Origin: Woeseia sp.
GTDB taxonomy: Bacteria > Pseudomonadota > Gammaproteobacteria > Steroidobacterales > UBA11654
NCBI GenBank assembly: GCA_019653755.1
Contig: BPCL01000001.1
Location: 481,542-545,541 of the forward strand
Length of the DNA: 64,000 nt
Direction: 5' to 3'
The notes beneath the pieces were generated by a model, which searched no databases, was not told the DNA's origin, and was given only the letters and a program-made list of their open reading frames with translations. Shown here one piece after another: positions 51,492-62,166 of this stretch. How positions within the stretch are numbered: position 1 is the first letter of the stretch; each line of letters begins with the position of its first letter. Made by a program: the position numbers and the translations under genes.

Positions 51492-53013
51492 TTACTGGCT
51501 AAGACGAATTAATTGCTGGCTGCACATATAACCTGGGGTCCCAGCGATAGAACCGCATGGATATGAGCCCGCACCGCAATAGAAAATATCTTCATAATTG
51601 AAGAAGCCATAGAAATTATTTTCTGGATCAAGTGAAAATGTTCGATCAAAATACATCTGCTTATCAGTTAAAGCTATATGATCAATATTGCCTTGAGGAA
51701 AATAAAAAGTTTCCTGTAAATTTTTAGGGGTAACAAGATTTGTCCAAATACAATCTTCAGGGTTTAAAATATTCTCAAAGAGTTTATCTTTTATTTGATC
51801 GCTGACATTGATAAATCCTCACCTCGTTTATCTAGTGACAAATTCTTAAAAAACACAGCAATCCTGTCATGATTCAGATCTTTATTCATTTTCTTAGAAG
51901 CGGCACCTTCGCAATAGATCTGCATGAAGCCAGGCACGTAGTCAACTCCTTCATCACAGACACTCAGTGTAGCTTGTTCAAATTCCTCCAGTGTTTCGAC
52001 TGAAAAAATAAATCTAAAACTGGCATCAGAATCAGGGTGATCAATATTATGCTTCCACTGAATGGGTTGTTTAAAAAGGAGGTTCAATTTACCGCTACTT
52101 CCCAATAATTTCTTATCACTAACTTTTTCTATTTGCTCCGAATTATTTACTAATTGAGATGCAGTAAGAGGATCTGTTGCAAATATCAATTGATCAAAGA
52201 TTTTTTTCTCTTCTCCAGTCGGAGAGCTAAAATTAACACACTTGGTTTTTGTATCGACATTTAAAACTTTAGAAGACTTGTAGAAATTAACCCCTAAAGC
52301 TCTATTTATTTTCTCCAATTCTTCAGTTACTTGCCATATACCCTCATAAACAAACCCATAGTAGCCTCCAAATATAGACCCTGAATCCATAATGGGTATG
52401 GTTAATGCGATGATTTTTCTCGAATAGAGACTGGACCACTTTCAGCAACAGTCATGGCCATATAAATCTTGGCTCTATCGCTTGTAAAGTAATGATCTAA
52501 AAGAGTTTTTGCATCACCTGTTATCCAAAGATTGGTGAGCGTTTCACCTAGATTTGATCTGGCATCTTCAAGATTTGGTGTCACAGCATCTCGGTAACCA
52601 GTTTGCAGAAAATCAATCACCCTCGATTCATCTTCCCTGAAAGCTTCTATATTACCCTGCTCACCCCACTTATCTCTGAGCTCCCTATCCAAATCCTTAG
52701 GGTTACGATAAATTACTGTAGGTTCTGAATCGTTTGGAAAAAAAACCAATTTTGGAGATTCTGGAACAAAAGTTTTTAATTTCTTGCTCAGTCCGGTTTC
52801 TTCAAAAATAAAACGCTGCATTAGTCCGAGAACAGAAGCGCCCGATGCATATCGATAATCTTTTCCAGCTAGTGTCACAGTTTCTGATGTGCAGGCACCT
52901 CCGACCTTAGCCTTCGCTTCTATGATTGAGACTTCGTAACCGTTACGTTGAAGATAATTTGCAGCTACCAACCCGTTTATACCGGCACCAATAATAATTA
53001 TTTTTCTAGACAT
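51492..53013 (-). CDS. FAD-dependent oxidoreductase of the CrtI/PYROXD2-like family (frame breaks)
   Basis: Rebuilt from three frames. The start is MSRKIIIIGAGINGLVAANYLQR with the FAD-binding GAGxxG and GGACTSETVTLAG, typical of phytoene-desaturase and PYROXD2-like proteins. Breaks lie near 52400 (REKSS/ALTIPIMDSGS) and near 51800. The last frame reads LFENILNPEDCIWTNLVTP, then FFNYEDIFYCGAGSYPCGSIAG and CSQQLIRLSQ, ending at 51492-51494. Total length is about 507 residues. Function is not known; a carotenoid-type substrate is possible but not shown. It overlaps the YeiH-family gene by eight bases. Confidence 0.8.
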
Positions 53014-53911
53014 GAAATACAACGATTGTTAAACAAATAATAATTAACCAAAGAATCAATGCAAAAATAATTGGTCGAATCGATAAATCACGAAGAGTTT
53101 TTAAATCAAATTTTAAGCCGATGAAGAATAACCCTAATAGAAACAGAGTATTGCTCATTTTTTTCAAAACAAATTGTGCATCTTGGTTAAGATCGATAAA
53201 CGATCCGAGCAGAACAAAACCGAGAAAGAATAAAATAAAATAAGGCAATTCATATTCGGCTTCTTGGCTTCTAAAATAAAGGCTAAATAGAATCACGGTT
53301 GGAATGATCCAAAGTGTTCTTCCAAGTTTTATTACACTTGCATAGACCACTGACTCTTCACCGTAGATGCTTGATGCCCCTATCACAGAGGCTGTATCAT
53401 GAATTGTTAAAGCTGCAAAAATCCCAAATTCACTCTCGGTCATCTCTAAAAAATGCCCTAAGTAAGGAAACATAACGATGGCAATAAGATTTAACAAGAA
53501 AATAAGACTAATGGACGATACCAACTCTCCAGCTTTTGATTTAATGATTGGAGCCAAAGCAGCCATGGCTGTGCCGCCGCAAATAGCGGTTCCTGCAACC
53601 AAAAGAATAAGATGATTTTTTGGAACCTTTAATAATTTTCCAATCACAAATCCGATCAGAAAAATGAACAACACATAGATTGAGACCAGTGGTAAATAAT
53701 CAACTGTGATTTCTGATACTGAACTCAGAGAGATAGTTCCTCCCAGGAAAATGATCCCGGCTTTTAAGAAATTTGTACCATTAATCTTCGGAGCAGATAA
53801 AGAGAACTTTTCGTTGATTACAGAAAAAAAGATACCCAAGATTAAACTAATCGCTGCCTGTCCAATCACCAAAGATAGCGATATAAAAAAAGCCAATAAG
53901 AAATAAATCAT
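53006..53911 (-). CDS. YeiH/UPF0324-family membrane protein (putative anion exporter)
   Basis: A 301-residue membrane protein with about ten hydrophobic segments. It shows GTNFLKAGIIFLGGTISLSS, VAGTAICGGTAMAALAPIIKSKAGE and AALTIHDTASVIGASSIYGEESV, matching the YeiH/Cons_hypoth698 family, which is often annotated as a sulfate exporter. It is flanked by the FAD enzyme (overlap) and an SDR, so the three may form one transcript. Confidence 0.88.
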   Translation of the reverse strand: MIYFLLAFFISLSLVIGQAAISLILGIFFSVINEKFSLSAPKINGTNFLKAGIIFLGGTISLSSVSEITVDYLPLVSIYVLFIFLIGFVIGKLLKVPKNHLILLVAGTAICGGTAMAALAPIIKSKAGELVSSISLIFLLNLIAIVMFPYLGHFLEMTESEFGIFAALTIHDTASVIGASSIYGEESVVYASVIKLGRTLWIIPTVILFSLYFRSQEAEYELPYFILFFLGFVLLGSFIDLNQDAQFVLKKMSNTLFLLGLFFIGLKFDLKTLRDLSIRPIIFALILWLIIICLTIVVFHV

Positions 53912-53916
53912 TGAAA

Positions 53917-54663
53917 CTAAAAGTTCTCTTTATAAGGTCTTAAATCGATTTCCTGAGTCCAAGCTGTATTGTGTTGACAGTGCAAATTCCAATAATTTTC
54001 TGCAATTGCATCAAGATCTAAAAGGCCATCCTTTCCTAAGCCTTCTGCATACTCTGGGAATCCTTTAACAACTTTGTCTCCATTGATGACCCCATCAATA
54101 ATGACATGAGCCACATGAATACCTTGTGGTCCAAACTCTCTTGCCAAGGATTGAGATAACATTCTTAAAGCACCTTTACCAGAAGCAAAGGCAGAGAACC
54201 CTGCTTTACCTCTAATCGAACCGGATGCTCCTGTAAAAAGAAGTGATTGCCGTGTTGCAACCTCTGACTGTTCAAGCATTAAACGAATGATTGCTTGTGA
54301 AGTCAAAAACCCCCCTAAACAAAGGACCTCCCACATTGAAGTGAATGTATCTGCTGTCACATCCAAAAATTTTTGTGGAAGATTGTTACCAGCATTATAT
54401 ACAGCTAACTCTAGAGGGAGCTGACTATCTCTAATGATATTGATCATATCCTCTACTTGGTTGATCTCCGTAACGTCAGTGACTATGGGAACTGCGTTTC
54501 CGTTTTGGCTAGTAATTGAAGAGCAGACTGAATTAACTTTATCTTTTGTCCTACCGCAAACAAACACTTGTATTTGCTCTTCAGCAAATCGCTTGCATAG
54601 TGCTGCACCAAGGCCTTGTTCTGGACCAACACCCATGACTAGAGCTGAAGCTTTAGAATTCAT
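53917..54663 (-). CDS. Short-chain dehydrogenase/reductase lacking the catalytic Tyr
   Basis: A 248-residue Rossmann-fold protein. The nucleotide-binding segment is MGVGPEQGLGAALCKRF (GxxxGxG), followed by NAG (YNAGNNLP) and the Ser region LFTGASGSIRG. The YxxxK motif reads FASGK in AFASGKGALRMLSQSLAREFG, so Phe replaces the catalytic Tyr while Lys is kept. FGPQGIHVAHVIIDG is typical of this subgroup. The activity may be altered. It lies five bases before the YeiH-family gene. Confidence 0.88.
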   Translation of the reverse strand: MNSKASALVMGVGPEQGLGAALCKRFAEEQIQVFVCGRTKDKVNSVCSSITSQNGNAVPIVTDVTEINQVEDMINIIRDSQLPLELAVYNAGNNLPQKFLDVTADTFTSMWEVLCLGGFLTSQAIIRLMLEQSEVATRQSLLFTGASGSIRGKAGFSAFASGKGALRMLSQSLAREFGPQGIHVAHVIIDGVINGDKVVKGFPEYAEGLGKDGLLDLDAIAENYWNLHCQHNTAWTQEIDLRPYKENF

Positions 54664-54761
54664 ATTAATTTTGCTTTTTAGATATGGAGTATATTCTATC
54701 TTTATAGTTATGATAGATGATAATCCTTTCTGATAATTAGTCAGCTAGATTTAGTAATAAA

Positions 54762-57700
54762 CTAGTTTTTATCAGTCTCCATAGCAGCGATTAGTCTTGC
54801 CACTCTTTTAGGAGAGCCCGTGTTTTTTCCGATTAAAGAATAAGTAATAGGAACTACAAATAGTGTTAGAAATACAGAAATAACCACACCAAAAAATATA
54901 ACTGCACCAAGGGTTTCTCTTGAAACTTCTCCTGCGCCAGTTGCCATAAGTAAAGGGATAGCTCCTCCTGCAGTACAGAGACTTGTCATGATTACAGGCC
55001 TTAATCTTATTTTGGAAGCAGAAATAATAGACTCCTTAAATTCATAACCCTGATCTCTAAGCTGATTAGTAAATTCTACGATTAGAACACCATTTTTTGC
55101 TGCCAGACCTATCAATAAAATTGCTCCTATCTGACTGTATATATTCAATGTTGAGCCCACAACCAATAAACCCAAAAGCCCCCCCATCAAAGCAAGAGGG
55201 ACTGTCACCATGATAACTATAGGGCTTAATAAACTCTCAAACTGTGCAGCCAAGACAAGGAAAATGAGTAAAAATGCTAAAGCTAAAGTCCATAGAATAG
55301 AGTTTTCTGACTCAATATATCTTCTGGTTTCGCCGTCATAACTCAGCCTCACATCCTCGGGAATAATTTCTCTCGAAATCATTTGCATATACTCTATAGC
55401 ATCTCCGAGGGAATAATCTTCTGCAATAGAGCCTGATATGGTAATTGATCTCATTCTATCCAATCTTTTTAGATCTGGTGGACCAGCACTCTCTTCTAGT
55501 TTAACTATACTAGCTAGAGGTATAAGAGAATCTGATGCTTTAGACCTGATGTAAATATTTTCGAGATCAGAAGGAGTATTTCTGTCTTCAGCAGAGCCCT
55601 GAAGTATAACTTTGTATTCTTCCCCCCTTTCTATATATCTTGTCACTTCTTTTGAGCCAAGCATAATTTCTAGTGTGCTTGCGACATCTTCTATAGAAAT
55701 ACCTAAATCAGCTGCTTTTTCTTTCTGAAGGGAAATTTTTATTGTTGGTTTACGCTCATAATAATCACCAGTTAAGCCGAAGATTTGCCTATTTTCTTTT
55801 GCTCTATTGATAATCTGATCTTGATAACGAGATAACTCAATATAATCGCTACCTCCAAGAACAATCTGCAGAGGTCTAGAAAAACCTCCAAAGTTATTCA
55901 GACTGGGTGGTACAAAAACTCTTGTTTCTATACCTGGGATACTGGCTGCTTTTCTTCTTATTCTGTTTGCAATATCTACTGAAGAATCATCTCGTTCTGA
56001 CCATGATGTAAGAGGTAAAAATATAAAGGCTTGATTGATTTGATCACCAACACCCCAGCCACCTGCCCTAGCTAAGATTCTTCTAGCATTACCATTATCC
56101 AGTTCAAATTTAGCTATAGATTCTACATATCTAACCTGTTCATCCATATATTCTGTAGTAGAACCCTCTGGTCCCGCAATTCTGACAATAACCATACCTC
56201 GATCTTCAGTAGGAGCGTACTCTTGAGGCAAAGATTTAAAAATTGAAAAAGTTACAAGCAATGCAAAGGGTATGATGCCAATCATTATCAATGGTTTATC
56301 AATAACTTTTTTGAGTGTTTTTTCGTATAGATCTGCAACTTTATTATCGAAGAACATAATAAATCTATAAGACCAATCTTTAAGTGTGAAATAAATATCT
56401 ATCTTTTCCGAGGGACACCTACTACCTCGCTCTATTGACTTTTTAAACATTAAAGACATCATCATTGGAGCTAATGTCAAAGCTACAAAAGTTGATAAAA
56501 TTATTGTAGTAATGAGAGAAATTCCAAATTCATTGAAGATTTTACCTATTTCGCCTGGAATAAAAGAAATTGGAAGAATTGTGACCACCAAAACAATGGT
56601 AGTTGAAATAACAGCAAAACCTATTTCCCTGCTTCCATTTATAGCAGCAATAATTGGTTTTTCACCCATCTCTAATCTTCTGATGATGTTTTCTAGAACC
56701 ACAATAGAATCATCCACCACTAAACCAATAGCCAAAACAAAGCCTAATAGAGTCAGTGTATTAAGAGAAAAACCGAGTAATGACATAACAAAAAATGAAG
56801 CAATTATTGCAATAGGAATCGTTAAGGCAGGAATTAATGTCGCCCTTCCCGAGCCGACAAAAAAGAAGATAACAAATAACACAATGCTGATTGAAATTAG
56901 AAGAGCAGAAACTACTTCACTAATTGATTCTTCTATAAATTCAGAATAGTCAATATTAACATCCATACTCATATCATTTGGTAAGGAAGGAATTATTTGA
57001 TTCATTCTTAACTTGGCATCTTTAGCCACAGCTAAAATATTAGCTTTACTCTGAGGTATAACGCCCAAAGTTATACCGGGAACTAAATTTGTTCTTGCAA
57101 ACAATCGGTCATCCTCTGCCATAAATCTGACATCGGCGACATCTTTTAGCCTTATAATATTTCCATAACTTCCAGATTGGATCACAATGGATTCAAATTC
57201 TTCAGGTGAATTGAGTTGTGTATTTGTTCTAAGACTAAACAATCGAGTTTCTGACTCCAATGTACCTGCAGGCAACTCCACATTGTCTCTTTTTAATGCT
57301 GTCTCTATGTCCTGTACAGTGAGACGTCTCGCTGCAAGTGCCTCCCTGTCCAGCCATACTCTCATTGCAGGAGTTCTTTTGCCGCTAATATTAATTGTGC
57401 TAACCCCATCAATAGTAGAGAATCGGTCCACTAAATTTCTCTCAGCATAATCTGTTAGATCAATTAATGAACGTTGATCGCTCAAAAGGCTAATATATAA
57501 AATCGTATCGGCATTTGAGTTAGATTTTAAGACTCTAGGAGGATTGGATTCTCTTGGTAACTTAGAGGCTGTTTTTTGAATTATATCCCTAACATCATTG
57601 GCAGCATCATCTGGATTCCTATTTGAGGAAAACTCAATCCTAATAGAGGATCCTCCATCTCTGCTAGTTGAATTGATCTTTTGAATTCCAGAAATACCAG

Positions 57701-57914
57701 CGAGCTCATCTTCTAAGACTTTTGTAATTTTTCTTTCAACAATCTGAGCTGAGGCACCTCGGTAAGTAGTTGAAACAGATATTTGTGATGGATCTACATC
57801 TGGGTATTCTCTTGTTGGGATATTATTAATAGCTAACAAGCCTATAATCACCAATATAGCGTTAAAAACACCAGCGCTCACTGGTCTTTTAACAGAAAAT
57901 TCAGAAATCCACAT
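54762..57914 (-). CDS. RND efflux transporter, HAE1/AcrB-like
   Basis: A 1050-residue inner-membrane proton-driven pump. It has the N-terminal helix, two large periplasmic loops and twelve helices. Proton-relay Asp residues are in GLVVDDSIVVLENIIRRLE (the DD pair of helix 4), and GAILLIGLAAKNGVLIVEF and the PLALMGGLLGL region are typical of the C-terminal half. It starts MWISEFSVKRPV, the usual form. Its start overlaps the membrane-fusion gene by 14 bases. Probable role is export of drugs, lipids or other small molecules; no outer-membrane channel gene lies beside it. Confidence 0.94.
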   Translation of the reverse strand: MWISEFSVKRPVSAGVFNAILVIIGLLAINNIPTREYPDVDPSQISVSTTYRGASAQIVERKITKVLEDELAGISGIQKINSTSRDGGSSIRIEFSSNRNPDDAANDVRDIIQKTASKLPRESNPPRVLKSNSNADTILYISLLSDQRSLIDLTDYAERNLVDRFSTIDGVSTINISGKRTPAMRVWLDREALAARRLTVQDIETALKRDNVELPAGTLESETRLFSLRTNTQLNSPEEFESIVIQSGSYGNIIRLKDVADVRFMAEDDRLFARTNLVPGITLGVIPQSKANILAVAKDAKLRMNQIIPSLPNDMSMDVNIDYSEFIEESISEVVSALLISISIVLFVIFFFVGSGRATLIPALTIPIAIIASFFVMSLLGFSLNTLTLLGFVLAIGLVVDDSIVVLENIIRRLEMGEKPIIAAINGSREIGFAVISTTIVLVVTILPISFIPGEIGKIFNEFGISLITTIILSTFVALTLAPMMMSLMFKKSIERGSRCPSEKIDIYFTLKDWSYRFIMFFDNKVADLYEKTLKKVIDKPLIMIGIIPFALLVTFSIFKSLPQEYAPTEDRGMVIVRIAGPEGSTTEYMDEQVRYVESIAKFELDNGNARRILARAGGWGVGDQINQAFIFLPLTSWSERDDSSVDIANRIRRKAASIPGIETRVFVPPSLNNFGGFSRPLQIVLGGSDYIELSRYQDQIINRAKENRQIFGLTGDYYERKPTIKISLQKEKAADLGISIEDVASTLEIMLGSKEVTRYIERGEEYKVILQGSAEDRNTPSDLENIYIRSKASDSLIPLASIVKLEESAGPPDLKRLDRMRSITISGSIAEDYSLGDAIEYMQMISREIIPEDVRLSYDGETRRYIESENSILWTLALAFLLIFLVLAAQFESLLSPIVIMVTVPLALMGGLLGLLVVGSTLNIYSQIGAILLIGLAAKNGVLIVEFTNQLRDQGYEFKESIISASKIRLRPVIMTSLCTAGGAIPLLMATGAGEVSRETLGAVIFFGVVISVFLTLFVVPITYSLIGKNTGSPKRVARLIAAMETDKN

Positions 57915-58989
57915 TATTTTTGACCTTTAGTTGTTCTTTAGTCACTATATTGACAGGTTGACCGGTTCGAAGTTTCTGCACACCTTCCGTAACAATCAAG
58001 TCTCCTTCCTCAAGTCCGCTCAAGATTTCAATAGAGCCTGGGATTCTACTGCCTAATTTCACTTGAACTTCTTGTGCTCTATTTTCTTTTATAATAAATA
58101 CATACTGCAAGCCCAACCTAGGAGCAATAGCCTCCTCAGGCACTAATATAGAATCTTCTTTTATTTTATTAATATCGACTGTCAGAAACATTCCAGGTTT
58201 AATTAAATTTTCCTTATTATCTATTTCTGCAACTAGAAAGATGTTTCTTGTATTAGCATCAACACGAGAATTGATTGTCTTAATGTTCCCATCGAAAATA
58301 ATAGAAGGATATATTGTGCTTTTAATCTCGACAGTCTGACCTATTTTTATAGTTGATAAAAAATCTTCTGGAACTGCAAAGATAGCTCTTATGATAGAAG
58401 CATCATCAAGGGTGGTAATTTGGGTAGTAGGCTGAATTAGGCTACCAACACTAACTGCTCTAAGGCCTAAGGTTCCTGAAAATGGTGCGGTAATGTAAGT
58501 GTCATCTAACTTTGATTGAATTACAGTTAATTGGGCTTCAGCAACTGTAACCTCAGACTCTTTTTCCTCCAATTCAGATTCAGTAATGGCATTATTTTTT
58601 ATCAAGCTTTCTAATCTATTATACTGACTCCTCACTTCCTTAAGAGCTGCCTTTTTTATAGCTATCTCCGCTGATAATTCTCTATTATCTAATTCGACTA
58701 AAAGGGTACCCTTTTCAACGTACTCTCCCTCTTCAAAATGAATGTCGCTAATTACATTTGATGATCTGGAGGTTATATCGATAGATTCTTTAGCTCTAGC
58801 AGTCCCCAATGCTGTAAATTCTTTATTGAATTCACCTTTTGTTACTTGAGCGATTACAACATCTGTAGCTGAGGAAGCGCCGCCTCTATAGCCCATTGGT
58901 CCCATAGAAGATTCAGAGTCATCTTTCCCGCACCCATAAAGAGCTGAAACTAATAAGCAACAGACTAGAAAGGATTTTTTGTAAGTCAT
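57901..58989 (-). CDS. RND membrane-fusion lipoprotein
   Basis: Periplasmic adaptor of the downstream RND pump. A lipobox (SALYGC, Cys20) marks a lipoprotein. It has ESIDITSRSSNVISDIHFEEGEYVEKGTLLVELD, a coiled-coil hairpin (IAIKKAALKEVRSQYNR onward), YITAPFSGTLGLRAVSVGSLI and RVDANTRNIFLVAEIDN, as in MexA/AcrA-type adaptors. Length is 362 residues. It overlaps the pump gene, so the two are one operon. Confidence 0.92.
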   Translation of the reverse strand: MTYKKSFLVCCLLVSALYGCGKDDSESSMGPMGYRGGASSATDVVIAQVTKGEFNKEFTALGTARAKESIDITSRSSNVISDIHFEEGEYVEKGTLLVELDNRELSAEIAIKKAALKEVRSQYNRLESLIKNNAITESELEEKESEVTVAEAQLTVIQSKLDDTYITAPFSGTLGLRAVSVGSLIQPTTQITTLDDASIIRAIFAVPEDFLSTIKIGQTVEIKSTIYPSIIFDGNIKTINSRVDANTRNIFLVAEIDNKENLIKPGMFLTVDINKIKEDSILVPEEAIAPRLGLQYVFIIKENRAQEVQVKLGSRIPGSIEILSGLEEGDLIVTEGVQKLRTGQPVNIVTKEQLKVKNNVDF

Positions 58990-59057
58990 AAAATTATTCC
59001 CCTAAAGTATGTGTGAGGATTCGTTGCAAACCTATAATAAGATTCAAATATTGAAAA

Positions 59058-60879
59058 CTAATTTACTTCTTTGATCATGTCATCAACCAGATTTTCTATG
59101 ACAAACAATGGTGGCTCACCATGATCAAGGACAGCTGAATGAAAATCTCTAATATCAAAAGAATCACCCATTTGATCTTTCGCTCTTTCCCTTAAGTCTA
59201 GTATCTTAATCATTCCGACTTTATAACTACAGGCTTGCCCGGGCCAAACAATATATCTTTCGATTTCTGAAACCACTTCTGCATCCGACATGCCTGTAGT
59301 TTTCTTCATATAATCCATGGCCTCTTCACGTGTCCATCGTTTGTAATGAAGGCCAGTATCGACAACCAAACGAACTGATCTAAATAGCTCGCTTTGCAAA
59401 ACCCCTAACTCATCAAATAATGTTTTAGCCATACCCAGTTCAACAGAAAGTCTTTCAGAATAAAGCGCCCAACCTTCGCCAAAAGCTGAAGTGTAATAAC
59501 CAAAGCGTCGATATAAGGTCAGATCCTCATTTTCTAAATTGAGCGCATTTTGTAAATGATGACCTGGAATCGCTTCATGAAAAGCAAGGGCTCGCATACT
59601 GTATGTAGGAGTTTGTTTGATGTCATAAAGATTTGCATAAAACACGCCCGGCCTACTACCATCGAGTGCTGGGGACATATAGTAGCCACCAGCTTCATTT
59701 TGCTCTGAATATTCAGGTACTGCCCTAACTTCAACCTTAGAGGCCGGCATTCTATGAAATGAATCAGCAGCTGCCATCCATGTCTCTTCAACAATGTCGC
59801 TATAATCCTTAATCACAATAGTCTTTCGATCAGGAGTATCAGCGTAGAGAAATTGAGGATCTTCATTGAGTTGATTCATCATTTCACCGACGTTGAGATT
59901 ATCGCCGTAACCTAGCTCTGAGAGAATGTCCTGCATTCTTTTTGAGATTCTATCAACTTCACTCAATCCTATATTATGTATATCCTCAGCTGAATAATCG
60001 GTGGTGGTATAAACCTTTAATCTCAGCGCATAGAATTCATCTCCATTGGGTAGAGACCAAACACCGTCATTAGGGTCGGCCATAGGAAGTGTCTCTATCA
60101 TAAAGTCTAGTAAAAGCTGAAAGCTTGGGTTGACACTCTCCTCCATTGCTAGATTTAAGTCGTTTATTAATTCGGCTTTAAATTTATCATTAAAATCCAA
60201 CTCGGGTTCATTGATCTTCCGCTCGAAAAACATCCCTGATCGGGTTCTGATCAGCATGTATCAATTCATTTAACTGCCTGATGACATGATCAAAGACAAA
60301 TCTTGGTGGGAAAATGCCTGCATCCCTTTGAGCATTTAAAGACTCTATAGTCGAGCCAAAAACATCATCGAGCATATTAAGTCGATCAATGTATGCTCTT
60401 GCTTCGTTTTTGCTTCTAATTGGATGAACGTCTGTCATAAATTGAACCATGTTCAAATGGATGCCGCCAATCTGATTTAAAGGATAATCATGAAAGGGAA
60501 ATTCCTCTTCTTGTTTAATCTTATTATCAAGATCAAATAGGGCGACATTCTTAGATATTCTTTGTTGTTTGGTAAGCTTCGAATCATCATATCTTTCGAG
60601 TATAGCTCTAGATTTCTTCATATCGGCAAGATCTTCAGCCTGATCTTCTAACCCGTAAACAGAAAGTTTTGATTGATGCTTAGTGATAAAGTTAAATTGA
60701 TCGATGATGCCCAAATATGTCATTGCCTCAGGTGAATCTAGCATTCCACTAATAACCTCTTTACCTAGATAATGATCCAAGGATATCGGTTTCATGAAGA
60801 ATAAATTTACAAGATAGAGACCAAAAATACCGACAACGGTTGCTAAGATAGGTTTGATCAATTTAAGTAGTAATTTCAT
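59058..60879 (-). CDS. DUF885-family protein (frameshifted)
   Basis: Likely secreted or membrane-anchored zinc hydrolase-type protein of about 607 residues. An N-terminal helix (LLLKLIKPILATVVGIFGLYLV) precedes SLDHYLG. The conserved motif HEAIPGHH occurs in RALAFHEAIPGHHLQNAL and resembles a metal-peptidase HExxH. A frame break near 60230 splits NPIRDV/FFERKINEPELD. ATG 60879 is preferred over a TTG at 60885. Late motifs include FGEGWALYSERLS and IVWPGQACSYKVGMIKI. Function remains unassigned. Confidence 0.85.
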
Positions 60880-60900
60880 AAGCAAGTGGTTTCTATGGTG

Positions 60901-61280
60901 TTAGCCCATTTTACAGAAAACCAACTTATTTCCATCTAAATCTCTGATATAGCCACCGTAAAAAGTTTCCATCTTTTGTTCTGGCTCACCCTCGGCAATT
61001 GCCCCAGCTTCAATGGCTCTTTGATATATCTGATCTACCTCCTCTATAGAATCAAATGTTATTCCTGTCATGGATCCATTTCCAACAGTTGCCTCATTGC
61101 CGTCAAAGGGAATAAAAACAGCAAAGTATGTATCAGATTCTTTAAATCTATAGAAGTAACTTCTGTCATTTCCTCTGAAACCCTTAACACCCATCGGCTC
61201 AAATAAACTGTCATAAATTCTCTTGCTGCTTCTAAATCATTAGTGCCTATCGATATATACCCTCCAATATTAGCTGCCAT
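60901..61280 (-). CDS. VOC-superfamily (glyoxalase/dioxygenase-fold) protein (frameshifted)
   Basis: About 126 residues after repair. It begins MAANIGGYISIGTNDLEAAREF, then after a frame break near 61205 it reads SLFEPMGVKGF and NDRSYFYRFKESDTYFAVFIPF, followed by YGGYIRDLDGNKLVFCKMG. The HxxL-to-DLDGNKLVF pattern is typical of single-domain VOC proteins such as glyoxalase/bleomycin resistance-type genes. Substrate unknown. Confidence 0.78.
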
Positions 61281-61298
61281 AATTTTTCTCCTCTTAAT

Positions 61299-62153
61299 TT
61301 ATAAAATCTCTGATAATCTTGCATTTAACTCAGGCTCTTCAAAAAACTGCCAACTCCCAGAATTTGGAACTTTCTTATAAATTTTCCCTTTGAATATTTT
61401 GATGCAATGCATCACTCACCGGCGTAAATATCTTCTTCTGCCTCCAGCAATAGGGCTTCCTTATTGAATTGACTAAGATCTGGGGAGTAAGGGTAGACAG
61501 CGTAATGCAATCGTAACGTCTTTGCCGTAAAGAAGACTATTAAGGAAAGGCTGAAAAGTAACTTCTGGGGAGTTTGTGGCACTCATTTTTCGATAAACAT
61601 CCCAAGTCTTTTCAAAAATTCCCCTCCATGTCTATGGGAAATCACGAGTCATCGGTGTATTTATTAGCTCATCTATTTTCTCCTGAGTCATTTCACCATC
61701 CGTCCAGCTCCTGAGAGTACAGTTTTCCCAACTCGGTCTGGATAGCGAATACCAAGGTTAATAGCCACATAAGCGCCGCCATGTTGTCCCAACATATGGG
61801 CCCATCAACCCCTATATTATCCATAACATCTATTACAGAATCTGCGTACTCATCCATTGTGAGTTCGTGGTCAGAGGTATCAGATTGTCCATGATTAGGT
61901 AAATCAATTGCAATCACTCTATAGTCATCAGCAATAAAGGTCCATGGCGAGGTATTCTGAGAAGTTTGTCCTGACTGATGAAATAAAATCAATGCTGGTC
62001 CCTCTCCAATTTCCCAATAGTGGACCGACCTTTCAGTATCAGCATAGGATCGCTGAATATCTCCACCCATTCCTGTCATATCAGCATTTGTTGCTGATTG
62101 AAAAAAACCATTTAATGAAATTATGATAGAGTTACTAGAATTTGTTTTTTCAT
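61299..62153 (-). CDS. Secreted alpha/beta hydrolase (many frame breaks)
   Basis: Rebuilt from several frames. It starts MKKQILVTL and, after a break near 62125, SIIISLNGFFQSATNADM, a signal peptide. The fold then shows VHYWEIGEGPALILFHQSGQT, WTFIADDYRVIAIDLPNHGQSDTS and DSVIDVMDNIGV. Breaks near 61790 and later give GQHGGAYVAINLGIRYPDRVGKTVLSG, then FLNSLLYGKDVTIALR, YAVYPYSPDLSQFN and a final NSGSWQFFEEPELNARLSEIL, ending at 61299-61301. The nucleophile elbow cannot be read with confidence because a break falls beside it. Breaks are probably technical. Confidence 0.62.
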
Positions 62154-62166
62154 TTTTATTTACCTT

